NCBI RefSeq assembly: GCF_026672545.1
Contig: NZ_JAPPRJ010000009.1
Location: 744,001-808,000 of the forward strand
DNA length: 64,000 nucleotides
Reading direction: 5' to 3'
Origin: Rhizobium sp. SL86
GTDB lineage: Bacteria; Pseudomonadota; Alphaproteobacteria; Rhizobiales; Rhizobiaceae
Of the stretch, positions 44,977 to 53,994 are shown one piece after another. The notes beneath the pieces were generated by a model. That model was not told the DNA's origin, made no database searches, and saw nothing but the letters and a program-made list of their open reading frames with translations. The translations under genes were made by a program, and so were the position numbers. Positions within the stretch are counted from its first letter, which is position 1. Each line of letters begins with the position of its first letter.

Positions 44977-46803
44977 TCAGCTCTCCAGTCCGCGGGCAAG
45001 TCCCGTGCCGCAGATCCGCTGGATCAGCACGGTTCCAAGCCAGGCAATCAGGGCGATCATCAGCACCACCGCATTGGCGGCCTGATCGTAGTTGTAATCC
45101 AGCAGGCGCAGCGAATAGGTGGTCAGCACGTCGGTGGCCGGCACGGCCAGGATGACGAACAGGCTGACGCCCTTGATGCCCGAGATGAAGGGCAGCAGGA
45201 TTGCGGTTGCGAGCGGCCCAGCCTGGATCGGGATGACGATGCGGCGCATCCGGGTAAGGAAACCGGCGCCCGCGACGCGCGCCGCCTCTTCCGGCTCGCG
45301 GCCGAGCTGGGTCATGGCGGCGATGCCGGAGCGACTGGCAAAGGGCATGTTTTCCGCCACCAGCGCCAGGATCAGGATGAAGGGCGTGCCGTAAAGCGCG
45401 GGGATCGGGCCTCTGCTGACGGCAAACAACGACAGGAAGGCGGCGGCAAAGGCGATGCCCGGCACCAGATAAGGCAGGAAGGTGATCTGCCGCAGCACCT
45501 GGCCGATCAGCCGCACCGGGCTTCTGAGCACCGCATAACCGACCAGCAGGCCGAGCGTGCCGGAAATGGCCGCGGCAATGCCGACGATGCGCACGGTATT
45601 CCAGGCGGCAGCCCAGAATTCCGGTGTCAGCAGGATGCCGTTGCGCAGCGCGACCGTATGCAGGTTGCTGCCAATCCAGAAGTCGAGGGTGAAATTATCC
45701 GGCGTGAAGCGACCGGGCAGGATCATCACGGTGGAAAGAAACAACGCAAGCAGCGGCAACGCCACGCCGATCAGCACCACGGCGGCCGGCAGCAGGGCCG
45801 CCAGATGCCGCAGCCGGCCGAGCGACTGGCGCCGCATCAGGCCACCCTTGCCGCCGACGGTGACGAAACGGCGCGCCTCGCGCATCATCCGCAGGTCGAT
45901 CATCAGCGTGACGACACCCATGATCATGATCGCGCCGGCGAGCACTGCGGCGACCCCCGTCTGGCGCGAGGAAAGCGCCCGGTAGAGCCCGGTGGACAGC
46001 GTGTCGTAATTGACCGGCAGGCCGAGAATATAGGGCACGGCGAATTCGCCGATGCAATCGGCAAAGATCAGCAGTGCCGCTGACAAAAGCGCCGGCCGCA
46101 CCAGCGGCAGCACGATGGAGAAGGCGATCATTCGCGGGCCTGCGCCGAGAATGCGGGCGCATTCCTCCATCTGCACGTCGAGCCGGTGCAGCGCATTGCC
46201 GACGATCAGGACGACCAGCGGCGTGTAATGCAGCACCAGGATCACGATGATCGGCAGCGTGCCATAGGCCAGCCAGTTGGGCGTTGCAAAACCCATGGCC
46301 TGCAGCCAGCCCGGCTGACCGCCCACGACGCCGTTCTTGAAGATGGTGGTCCAGGCCAGCGCAAAGGTCCAGGTGGGCAGCATGAAGGGCACGACGAGGG
46401 CCGTGGCGAACCAGCCACGGCCGACGAGATCCGTCCGGTTGACCAGCCAGGCGAGCACGACCCCAAGGCTGACCGACAGTGCCACGGTACCCGCGGCAAT
46501 GGTCAGCGTATGAACGAGCGGTCCCCAGAGCAGGATGCCGGACATGCGCGAGGCGAAGGCGCGGGCGAGATAATAGAGGGTGAATGCCCCCTCCCCCTGA
46601 TGCAGGCGGGCCGAATCCCCCGGCTGCACCACGACCGCCTGCAGCAGGATCGAAACCACTGGCGCAACGATCAGATAAGCAAAGGCAAGGGTCAGAACAG
46701 CGCCGATGGCCAGTGCCGGCTCGTGCCGCATGACGGCGACCATGCGTGCAAGACGTTGAAGCGGTGCCGGATGGCGAGCGGCGGGTTCCAGCGCATGTAC
46801 CAT
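44977..46803 (-). CDS. ABC transporter permease, two fused membrane domains
   Basis: 608 residues with about twelve membrane helices in two halves, each ending in the EAA-like loop (EECARILGAGPRMIAFSIVLPL, then EEAARVAGAGFLTRMRRIVIPI). This single-chain FbpB/AfuB layout makes one gene suffice for the pore. The start is set at ATG 46803 because GGAG lies in range; a frame extended to 46833 has no ribosome site. First gene of the operon, 105 bp downstream of a perfect palindrome. Confidence 0.88.
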   Translation of the reverse strand: MVHALEPAARHPAPLQRLARMVAVMRHEPALAIGAVLTLAFAYLIVAPVVSILLQAVVVQPGDSARLHQGEGAFTLYYLARAFASRMSGILLWGPLVHTLTIAAGTVALSVSLGVVLAWLVNRTDLVGRGWFATALVVPFMLPTWTFALAWTTIFKNGVVGGQPGWLQAMGFATPNWLAYGTLPIIVILVLHYTPLVVLIVGNALHRLDVQMEECARILGAGPRMIAFSIVLPLVRPALLSAALLIFADCIGEFAVPYILGLPVNYDTLSTGLYRALSSRQTGVAAVLAGAIMIMGVVTLMIDLRMMREARRFVTVGGKGGLMRRQSLGRLRHLAALLPAAVVLIGVALPLLALFLSTVMILPGRFTPDNFTLDFWIGSNLHTVALRNGILLTPEFWAAAWNTVRIVGIAAAISGTLGLLVGYAVLRSPVRLIGQVLRQITFLPYLVPGIAFAAAFLSLFAVSRGPIPALYGTPFILILALVAENMPFASRSGIAAMTQLGREPEEAARVAGAGFLTRMRRIVIPIQAGPLATAILLPFISGIKGVSLFVILAVPATDVLTTYSLRLLDYNYDQAANAVVLMIALIAWLGTVLIQRICGTGLARGLES

Positions 46804-47149
46804 CCTCCGGCTCCTTCTCTTCGTGTCAAACATCTCGAGCGGCAGGGCGTCTTTCTTCGTCCGCCGGTCGAGGGACGGTTAAGGCTGCGAGATGACAGGG
46901 CGATGACAATTTGCACCTATGTGCAAATTTTAGATGTCATGGACGACACAAATAGACCAACTGTGGCGGGCAATACGCCCGTCTCACGGAGAGGTTCCAC
47001 GGAAATCGGGTCAATAGGTTGCAAGCGTGTGCATCCCTATTGTTCAGCAACAGGATGGAGGAGCATCTCGGCACCGCGTTGGATGTGCGCTACGGCAAAG
47101 ACGACACGGACGTGACCGTCATGGAGGATGCAGAGCGCGGCTGTTCTCG
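46804..47149. other. Promoter region of the ABC operon and end of the T6SS operon
   Basis: 346 bp without a gene. Holds the palindrome at 46908-46929. No strong hairpin that would end the T6SS transcript was found. Confidence 0.5.
46908..46929. promoter_or_regulatory. Perfect palindrome AATTTGCAC / GTGCAAATT, candidate LacI operator
   Basis: Nine-base arms with a four-base spacer, about 105 bp before the permease start and on the promoter side. Its size and symmetry fit a LacI-family dimer site, and the operon ends with a LacI gene. Binding is inferred. Confidence 0.6.
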
Positions 47150-48088
47150 TCAGCGCAAACCGAGTCGCCAGGCGATCCAGCTGCCCGGACGTCCGAGGAA
47201 CAGGTCGGCGAACTGGCGAATGTCGGAGATCCGTCGTCCGTCGTCGAGGGCAAGCGCCGCCCGCAGCGCCTGCCAGCGCCAGAAGGAAAGGCCGGGCGGC
47301 CGTTTCAGCGGTGTGCCGGAGGCCTGTGCCTCGGTTGCCGTGGCCCCGCCATAGGGTTTCTCCCCGGTCAGAGCCTGATAGACCACCACCCCCAGCGCAT
47401 AGACATCGTCCCCGCTGCCGGGTTCTGCGCCCGCCAGCCGTTGCGGCGAGGCATAGGCCGGCGTCAGCGCACCCAGCCGGCCGAGAATGGCGATGGTGTC
47501 CTCCTCCTTCGCCTTCGGCCGGCGCGCCAGCGGAAAGGCGATGTTAAAATCGATCAGCTTGATGCGCCCGCCGCTCTCGAGGAAAATATTGCCCGGCTTC
47601 AGATCGGCATGCACGATGCCACGGTCATGGGCGAACGCAAGAGCGGCTGAGACCTCGACGACGATGCGGTCGATGCCGGCAATCGGCAGGCGATGCCCTT
47701 CGGCCTTGCGCAACAGCGCCGCCAGCGACTGCCCCTGCAGCCGTTCCATCACCATGAAATGCAGCCTGCCGTCCTGCTCCATGTCGAAGACACGCACGAT
47801 GTTGGGATGGACGAGGTCGCGCAGCCGCCGGGCCTCGCGATGCATCAGGGCCACGAGATCGGGATCGACGCCCTCGTCCTCGGCAATGATCTTCAGGGCG
47901 ACCATCGGTTCCGCCAGCCCGGCGCGCGCCGCGACCAGATCACGCGCCGCATAGACGCAGGTCAGACCGCCGCGACCGATCTCCTCGATGATCTCGAAAC
48001 GGCCGCGCAGAACTGCCGGCACGGCCGGTGCTGCGAGCGGGCGGGCAACGGCAATATCCTCACCCGGCCCCCTCTCGGCCTCATCCAT
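47150..48088 (-). CDS. ppkA: T6SS Ser/Thr protein kinase (PpkA-like), truncated form
   Basis: 312 residues. Glycine loop IGRGGLTCVYAARD, VALKII lysine, MHREARRLRDLVHPNIVR (alpha C), catalytic loop HADLKPGN (HAD instead of HRD) and IDFNIAFPL, where the usual DFG is DFN. There is no membrane helix or periplasmic sensor domain, which full PpkA proteins have. PpkA with PppA and TagH form the threonine-phosphorylation pathway that switches T6SS on. Start ATG 48088 overlaps the pppA stop by eight bases. The DFN change could weaken Mg-ATP binding. Confidence 0.83.
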   Translation of the reverse strand: MDEAERGPGEDIAVARPLAAPAVPAVLRGRFEIIEEIGRGGLTCVYAARDLVAARAGLAEPMVALKIIAEDEGVDPDLVALMHREARRLRDLVHPNIVRVFDMEQDGRLHFMVMERLQGQSLAALLRKAEGHRLPIAGIDRIVVEVSAALAFAHDRGIVHADLKPGNIFLESGGRIKLIDFNIAFPLARRPKAKEEDTIAILGRLGALTPAYASPQRLAGAEPGSGDDVYALGVVVYQALTGEKPYGGATATEAQASGTPLKRPPGLSFWRWQALRAALALDDGRRISDIRQFADLFLGRPGSWIAWRLGLR

Positions 48089-48770
48089 GACGACCGATCC
48101 AGGCCATGACGAGGGTAATGTCATCGTTGGAACCTCCGGAGACTGCCTTGGCGATCAACCGCTCGGCCGGATGACCATCCGGTGCCCCGATCACGGCCAG
48201 CATGTCATCCTCGCCGATCCCCTTCAACAGGCCGTCGGTGCACAGCAGAAAAACATCGCCCTCGGCGATTTCGATCACCCGGCGGTCGAGCACGAGATGC
48301 GCGCTGGCGCCGACCGCCCGGGTCAATGCGCCGCCGGCCGCCGCATGGTCCTCCGAGACCAGATAAAGCCGTCCACTGCGCACCAGATAGAGGCGGGAAT
48401 CCCCCGCCCAGAGGCAACAGGCATAACCATCACCCACCAGAAGCACCACGACGGTCGTGCCGGAAATATCCAGACCGGGCACCGTCCGGGTCGGTGCGTG
48501 CAGCGCCTCGTTGACGGCAAGGATCGCCGTCTCCACGCCGCGGATCCTCTCTTCGAAACCGCCCTCGCCGGCTGCGGCTGCGTCAAGCGCCTGGATGAGG
48601 CTGCGGCTGGCTCCCTCACCGTCCCGATGCCCTCCCATGCCGTCCGCAACACAAAAGATGCCCCGCTCGGCGAGTACCAGATACCCATCCTCATTGACCG
48701 TGTGTTGAGTGCCCCTGCGGCTCGCGGCTTCGGCATCCAGAACGGTCAGATGGCCATGATCACCTGTCAT
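48081..48770 (-). CDS. pppA: T6SS PP2C-type phosphatase
   Basis: 229 residues with PP2C motifs: HTVNEDGYLVL, FCVADGMGGHRDGE, ISGTTVVVLLV, CLWAGDSRLYL and GGSNDDITLVM, covering the metal-binding aspartates. PppA reverses the phosphorylation made by PpkA and so dampens T6SS firing. It overlaps tagF by 11 bp and ppkA by 8 bp, so the three regulatory proteins are made together. In Agrobacterium tumefaciens TagF and PppA are fused; here they are separate. Confidence 0.9.
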   Translation of the reverse strand: MTGDHGHLTVLDAEAASRRGTQHTVNEDGYLVLAERGIFCVADGMGGHRDGEGASRSLIQALDAAAAGEGGFEERIRGVETAILAVNEALHAPTRTVPGLDISGTTVVVLLVGDGYACCLWAGDSRLYLVRSGRLYLVSEDHAAAGGALTRAVGASAHLVLDRRVIEIAEGDVFLLCTDGLLKGIGEDDMLAVIGAPDGHPAERLIAKAVSGGSNDDITLVMAWIGRHG

Positions 48771-49524
48771 CGAAGGCTCCCGGATCCGCCTGCCGTTCCT
48801 GCCAGTCGGACGTCAGGATCGGACAAAAGAGCGGGGCCGCGGATGCCACCGCCGGAAGTCCGCGCACCGCCAGGCATTGCGGCTCCAGCGTCTCCCCCAG
48901 TCCGTCATGCCACCAGAGCGTTTCACAGGCGTCGGCAGAATTCCTGTCTTCGCCACGATCGACACGCGCCAAGATCCGCGGCGCCAGATCGCCACGCCAG
49001 GGTGGCGCGCCGTGCAGGAGGAGCGCGGCCTGCTCGCCGCTACACAGCAGGTTCGGCAGTGGTGCGGTATCCGTGGATTGCTGCTGCAAGGCCTGCCCGG
49101 CCCGGAACACGGCCTGCACCAGCGCCTCCTGCTCACCCTGGCCGTCGAGATAAGCGAGCATCCGCGGTTCGACTGTATCAAGGATCTGGTCGAGCCAATC
49201 AAGCCGCGGCATCTGGCCGGATGAAGCGGTCCAGACAATCAGGACGGTGAAGGGAAAAAGGCGGCCTGCCCCGTCCATCGACCCGGCCATCACCCCGGCG
49301 AGAGGCGCACCGCCCGTTTCCGGCATGCCTTCGGGCAGGACGAAACGCCACACCGGTGAGCCGAGAAAGTACTGTTTCCAGGTCAGTTCACCGCTCGCCT
49401 GGCGGCCGGCCTGCATCCAGGCGGCGATGCGGGCCGACCAGGCTTCGGTCAGTTGCGCAGGAAGGTCACGGAAAACGAAGTCGCGCTCGGAGGGGAGTTT
49501 TCCGAAAAAACCTGCCGCTTCCAC
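48760..49524 (-). CDS. tagF: T6SS regulator TagF
   Basis: 254 residues: GFFGKLPSERDFVFRDLP is the strongly conserved start of the TagF family, followed by WSARIAAWMQAG and PVWRFVLPEG. TagF represses T6SS activity post-translationally. GTG 49524 is used with GAGGAGG seven bases before it. Just downstream of tssM (12 bp). Confidence 0.9.
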   Translation of the reverse strand: MEAAGFFGKLPSERDFVFRDLPAQLTEAWSARIAAWMQAGRQASGELTWKQYFLGSPVWRFVLPEGMPETGGAPLAGVMAGSMDGAGRLFPFTVLIVWTASSGQMPRLDWLDQILDTVEPRMLAYLDGQGEQEALVQAVFRAGQALQQQSTDTAPLPNLLCSGEQAALLLHGAPPWRGDLAPRILARVDRGEDRNSADACETLWWHDGLGETLEPQCLAVRGLPAVASAAPLFCPILTSDWQERQADPGAFDDR

Positions 49525-49536
49525 GAGTGCGCCTCC

Positions 49537-52500
49537 TCAAAGAGCCGGCGGGCAGCGGAAGGATGCCAGCAGTGCGCCGTTGAAGGGATTGACCACACTT
49601 GCCGCCCGCAGACGGAAGCTTGCCCGCACCTTGTCCTTCTCGATACCGAATTCGAATTGCTCCTGCCCCGCCGAGCGGGCAAGGCCGGTGGCGGTCAAGG
49701 CCCGGAACACCGCCCAATTGCCGGTCTTTTCCACGGTCTCCGTCGTGTTGTCGAGAAGCGTGATCCGCAGCGTTGCCGTGCTCGCATCCCGCTTGCCGGG
49801 CCAGGTGAAGTTCTGCCCGCGGATCGGGCCATGACGGTAGACGAGTTCCGTATCATCCAGCACAAAATTCGACCGGAGCGCCTTCGGGTCGAGATAGACC
49901 GGCTCGATGGTGAAGGTCACCTCGGGCGTCGTGCCGTTTGCGCCGAAGAAGGCGTCGCGGATCTGCTGGGCGCGCGCAAACTGCGACAACGACTCCTGAG
50001 ACAGGCCGATGCCGCCCGTCTGCTCGCCGATCGGAATGACCTGACGCCCGCGCACCACCGTAAACGGAAGCAGATTGTCCTTGTAGAACTGGTCGAGCAG
50101 GCCACCCGGCCGGAAGACATCGGAGAAGTCCTGCAGCGACACCTCATCGGGTGACGCGGCCGCGAACGGGTAACGCCCGCGGAGCGTCATGTCGCAGACC
50201 GGAAGAACCTCCTGCTGCCAGCGCTGGTTCACATGGTTATAGGCAAGCCGCCGCAGGATCAGCCAGGTGCGGTTGGCGGCAAATTCCACCATCGGCCGCA
50301 CCGGATTGGGTTTGGTCGAAGCTTCGGAGCGCAACCGGGAAAAGCTGTCATTGGTCGGGTTCTTGATCCGCTGCTGCACATAATCGAAGGCCGCAGCCTC
50401 TGGGCTCGGCGCCGCGGCGATGCTTGCCGCCGTTCCGTAAAGATCGGCAAACAGCTGCTGCACCTGGTTGAGATTCTGGCCGGACTGCGGATCGACAAGA
50501 CGTGTCAACGGCGCAAAGGCAGAACCGATCGTCGTGCCCGGCCAAGGGGCATCACCAAAAGCCGTGGACAGAGCCGTGCTGGCAAGAGCGTCCTTGACTG
50601 CCCCCACCACCGGCTGCGCAACGCCAGGCAAAGGCAAGGCCTGCCCCGGCTGCGCCGCGGCCTGCTGTTTTTCGTCGCCGGGAAGCGGCAATTCGGTGTT
50701 CTCACGCAGACGTGTCAGCAAGGCCACCAGAGGTGACTGGGGGCTCGACAGGTCGCGCAACACGGTCTGGGCGCGGTTGAGGTTGTCGAAATCCACGACC
50801 CGCACCTGGTTGACCGCATTCCGCCAGGCCGCGATGTAGTCTTTGACATAGGCGGCGGCAATCTCCTTGGCGAGCTGCTGATACGCGTCGTTGCTGATGC
50901 TGTTGGTGCCGAGAACCCAGTCCGTGCCGGTCGAACTGCGGATATATTCCGGCAGTCGCGGCAAGAAAAACTGGTAAAAGCCGTTCTTCGTGTAGAACCC
51001 GGGCACGACGCCGCTGCCAGCGGCCGAGGCATCCACCTGCAGCGAACCGCCGCCAAGAATGTTGACGATGCTGATCGGCGTCAGCTGATAGCGGCGCTGC
51101 GCATCCGAAACCATACGCGCATAGATGTCGGCGGCTTGCGGGACCTCGTTCAGACGAATGCGGGCGGCCTGCACGGTGGGCGCATCGGAAGCGACGCGTT
51201 TGGGCAGGAGGATCGCGAGGCGCCCGGTGTGTTCGTCCATACGGCTGCGCGCATCCGGGGACAGAACGAAAGCAGCCTCACTCTGCCGGCGAAATTCCTC
51301 CTCGACCTTGGCACGGTCGAAGGATTCGCCGGAGGTGAGCATCAGATAGGCCTCCAGCTGATCGCGCAGCAAAAGATTATTCGGGTCAGCCGAGGTGGAC
51401 AGCAGCTGGATCTGCGTCTGCAGCCGCGCAACGACGGCGGGCAGAAGATAGGCGTCCAGCAGCTTGTCATAAGCAGTTTCGGAAACCTCCCGCAGTTCGG
51501 GGCGCGCGTCGATCGACAGGATATCCGGCAGCGGTAGACCGGATCGTGCGATGCGACGCAACTCGCCCGCGCTGTCGAGCACCGGCAGAATGCTTTGCAT
51601 CGAACGGTCATTGCCGGCCTGGGCGATGCTGTCCGCCATCTTGTCGACCGCGGCACTGGCCTGACGGATGACGTTCATCGATGTCTGCAGGCCGTAGAGC
51701 CAATATCCGATCATCAGCAAGGCAAAGAGCGCGATGGCGGCGTACGTACCGGATCGTGCCAGGATCAGTCGCCTCTCCAGCCGCTTGTTGCGACCGACCA
51801 GGTTCTGTTCGGCAAACACGATGTCCGTCAGCACCTTGCGGATAAAAAAGGCCTTGCCCTTGCCACTCATGGCCGGCTGCCGCCCGGCAGCAAGGCCGAA
51901 ACTGCGGCCCATCGCCCCGAGGAGCCGGTCGAACGGTGTGCCTTCCTGCGTGCCGGAGGTGAAATAGACCCCCCGCAGTAGCGGCTGCGCCTCGTAACGA
52001 TTGGGGCGGAACACATCGCTGATGAAGCCGCGCAAGGTATCGCCCAGCGATGCGAATTCGTGCGGGAAACCATAGATGCGGCAACGGCGGCTGTTGTTGC
52101 GCTCCGCAGAGAGCTTGGCCGGAAGCCGTTTTTCGATGCGCTCCACCAGATCGGCAAAACCCTTGTCGAAGGCCGAACCGAAGGTCACCTGATCGTCATC
52201 GCGCGGCAGCGTGATGCCCCAAACCTGCTCGCGGCCGGCATCCGTCGCGTCGTCGAAGAACTCCTCGAAACCGGCGATCAGATCGCACTTCGTCAGCATC
52301 ACATAAACCGGCAGGCGCATCTCGAAATTGCGATGCAGTTCCCGCAGGCGCTGACGCAGGATTTCCGCGTGCCGTTGGCGTTCGCTTTCGCTTGCCAGCA
52401 CGATATCAGCGACGCTGATGGCCAAAAGGACACCATTGATCGGGCGCCGGCTGCGGTTCTCCTTCAACAGCTTCAGAAAACCGTTCCAGGCAGCCGCGTC

Positions 52501-53100
52501 GATCCCCTGATTGACATCCTGCGTCGTATAGCGGCCCGCCGTGTCGATCAGCACCGCCTCGTTGGAAATCCACCAGTCGCAATACCGCGTGCCGCCAATG
52601 CCCTGCAATGCGACCGAATCCTGGTCGGCCAGTGGAAAGTCCAGCCCGGAATTCTTGAGAATCGTCGTCTTGCCCGTGCCGGGCGGCCCGATGATGATGT
52701 ACCAGGGGAGATCGAAGAGATATTCCCGCTTGCGCCGCCCATCGAGCGGCCGGTCCCGCAATGTCGTCAGCGCGCTCTCGAACCGCTGGCGGATCATCTC
52801 GATCTCGTCGGACGACATCGAGCCGCTCATCGACACCAGCTCGTCGTTCTGCAGCATGGAGTTGATCAGGCGGGCATTGGCACGCCGCGCCAGATAATAG
52901 CGCAGGAAGGTGATGACGAAGAACAGCACGACGGCCGAGATGGCGAGGACCAGGCGCAGGAATTCGTCCGCGAAGGGTGCGATACCGCCGAACGAGAGTG
53001 CGCCCGCAAACAGCCAGAACAAGGTGGCGAGCAGCACCAGCAGCATCAGGATGATGAGGTTCGACGGGCGCAGCAGGTTGAAAAAATAGGTCCTCAGCAT
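49537..53100 (-). CDS. tssM: T6SS inner-membrane protein TssM (IcmF-like)
   Basis: 1,187 residues, near the usual size. Two N-terminal helices (about 15-35 and 48-68), a cytoplasmic NTPase with Walker A IIGPPGTGKTT near 137-147, a third helix near 450 (IALFALLMIGYWLY), and a long periplasmic region of about 700 residues that contacts TssJ. An intact Walker A indicates an ATP-binding subtype. TssM, TssL and TssJ form the membrane complex anchoring the tail. The start ATG 53100 lies ten bp after the tssL stop. Confidence 0.95.
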   Translation of the reverse strand: MLRTYFFNLLRPSNLIILMLLVLLATLFWLFAGALSFGGIAPFADEFLRLVLAISAVVLFFVITFLRYYLARRANARLINSMLQNDELVSMSGSMSSDEIEMIRQRFESALTTLRDRPLDGRRKREYLFDLPWYIIIGPPGTGKTTILKNSGLDFPLADQDSVALQGIGGTRYCDWWISNEAVLIDTAGRYTTQDVNQGIDAAAWNGFLKLLKENRSRRPINGVLLAISVADIVLASESERQRHAEILRQRLRELHRNFEMRLPVYVMLTKCDLIAGFEEFFDDATDAGREQVWGITLPRDDDQVTFGSAFDKGFADLVERIEKRLPAKLSAERNNSRRCRIYGFPHEFASLGDTLRGFISDVFRPNRYEAQPLLRGVYFTSGTQEGTPFDRLLGAMGRSFGLAAGRQPAMSGKGKAFFIRKVLTDIVFAEQNLVGRNKRLERRLILARSGTYAAIALFALLMIGYWLYGLQTSMNVIRQASAAVDKMADSIAQAGNDRSMQSILPVLDSAGELRRIARSGLPLPDILSIDARPELREVSETAYDKLLDAYLLPAVVARLQTQIQLLSTSADPNNLLLRDQLEAYLMLTSGESFDRAKVEEEFRRQSEAAFVLSPDARSRMDEHTGRLAILLPKRVASDAPTVQAARIRLNEVPQAADIYARMVSDAQRRYQLTPISIVNILGGGSLQVDASAAGSGVVPGFYTKNGFYQFFLPRLPEYIRSSTGTDWVLGTNSISNDAYQQLAKEIAAAYVKDYIAAWRNAVNQVRVVDFDNLNRAQTVLRDLSSPQSPLVALLTRLRENTELPLPGDEKQQAAAQPGQALPLPGVAQPVVGAVKDALASTALSTAFGDAPWPGTTIGSAFAPLTRLVDPQSGQNLNQVQQLFADLYGTAASIAAAPSPEAAAFDYVQQRIKNPTNDSFSRLRSEASTKPNPVRPMVEFAANRTWLILRRLAYNHVNQRWQQEVLPVCDMTLRGRYPFAAASPDEVSLQDFSDVFRPGGLLDQFYKDNLLPFTVVRGRQVIPIGEQTGGIGLSQESLSQFARAQQIRDAFFGANGTTPEVTFTIEPVYLDPKALRSNFVLDDTELVYRHGPIRGQNFTWPGKRDASTATLRITLLDNTTETVEKTGNWAVFRALTATGLARSAGQEQFEFGIEKDKVRASFRLRAASVVNPFNGALLASFRCPPAL

Positions 53101-53109
53101 GCCGGCATC

Positions 53110-53994
53110 CTAACCGAGGTTCAGGGCGGCGATCTTCGCAAGCAGCGGAGCCATGACGCCGGAGAGACGGAATTCCAGGGAAAGATAGATGACCGCAAGC
53201 AGCAGCGCGGCGAGCGTTGCCGCCAGCCAGAGTGGCAGAAAGCTGCGGATCTTGCGCCCGCCGCCTGCTCCCCGGCTGACCGCCGAGAGCGGTGCATCGG
53301 CCGCCGTGTCGAGATAACGGCGGATCGTCCGCGACACATCGTTGCGCAGATCCTCCAACTGATCGCGACCGCGTTCCATCACGCGGTAACGCCCCTCGAA
53401 ACCAAGCATGAGGCAGTTGTGGATGAGAAGCAGCAAAGGCAGTCGTTGAACCGGCTGCGCCGTCACCCGTTCCAGGATGGAGAAGACCTTCTCACCGCCC
53501 CAGGTTTCGTTGTGATAATGATTGAGCAGCGTATTGGAACTCCACTCGCTGCGGCTGCCCCACGGGGTCATCAGAACGGTCTCATCAATCAGCGCGCAGA
53601 GCACGTACCGTGCGGCGATGATATCTCCGGCCTCGGCGCCCTGTTTCTGCGACAGCTGCTGAAACCGGTCCATCTCCTCGATGACCTGGCGGCGCAGGGC
53701 CGTCACATCGGCGCGTTCTGTGGAGGCGCGCAACTGCGCCGCAATCAGCAGGAGCGGTGCTGCGGCCCGGACAAGCCGGCGCTCGGGCGATGCATCGAGC
53801 TGTTGCACCAGAGCGACGGAACTTTGCAGAGGAGCAGCCGCAGCAGCAGGCGCCGGCGTTGCGGCAGGCGGCGCCTGACGAACGACAACCGTCGGCTCAT
53901 CCGCCGGTTCCCCGGCGGCGAGGGCCGTACGTGCGCGCGGGCTGAGCGGACGCAGCACGGTCGGCGGATCGTTGTCGTCGTCGCCGGGGGTCAT
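53110..53994 (-). CDS. tssL: T6SS inner-membrane protein TssL (DotU/IcmH)
   Basis: 294 residues. N-terminal disordered stretch rich in Pro and Ala with two PTV sites (threonine 12 and about 34), then the DotU helical domain (YVLCALIDETVLMTPWG, LLNHYHNETWGGEKVF, LIHNCLMLGFEGRYRV) and a single C-terminal helix (LWLAATLAALLLAVIYLSL). No peptidoglycan-binding OmpA domain. In A. tumefaciens, phosphorylation of TssL Thr14 recruits the FHA protein; the PTV sites could play that role. Overlaps tssK by ATGA. Confidence 0.93.
   Translation of the reverse strand: MTPGDDDNDPPTVLRPLSPRARTALAAGEPADEPTVVVRQAPPAATPAPAAAAAPLQSSVALVQQLDASPERRLVRAAAPLLLIAAQLRASTERADVTALRRQVIEEMDRFQQLSQKQGAEAGDIIAARYVLCALIDETVLMTPWGSRSEWSSNTLLNHYHNETWGGEKVFSILERVTAQPVQRLPLLLLIHNCLMLGFEGRYRVMERGRDQLEDLRNDVSRTIRRYLDTAADAPLSAVSRGAGGGRKIRSFLPLWLAATLAALLLAVIYLSLEFRLSGVMAPLLAKIAALNLG

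Noticed and set aside
43683..45155. Plus-strand open frame of 490 codons opposite the ABC genes
   Set aside because: Antisense shadow across the binding protein, ATPase and permease genes.
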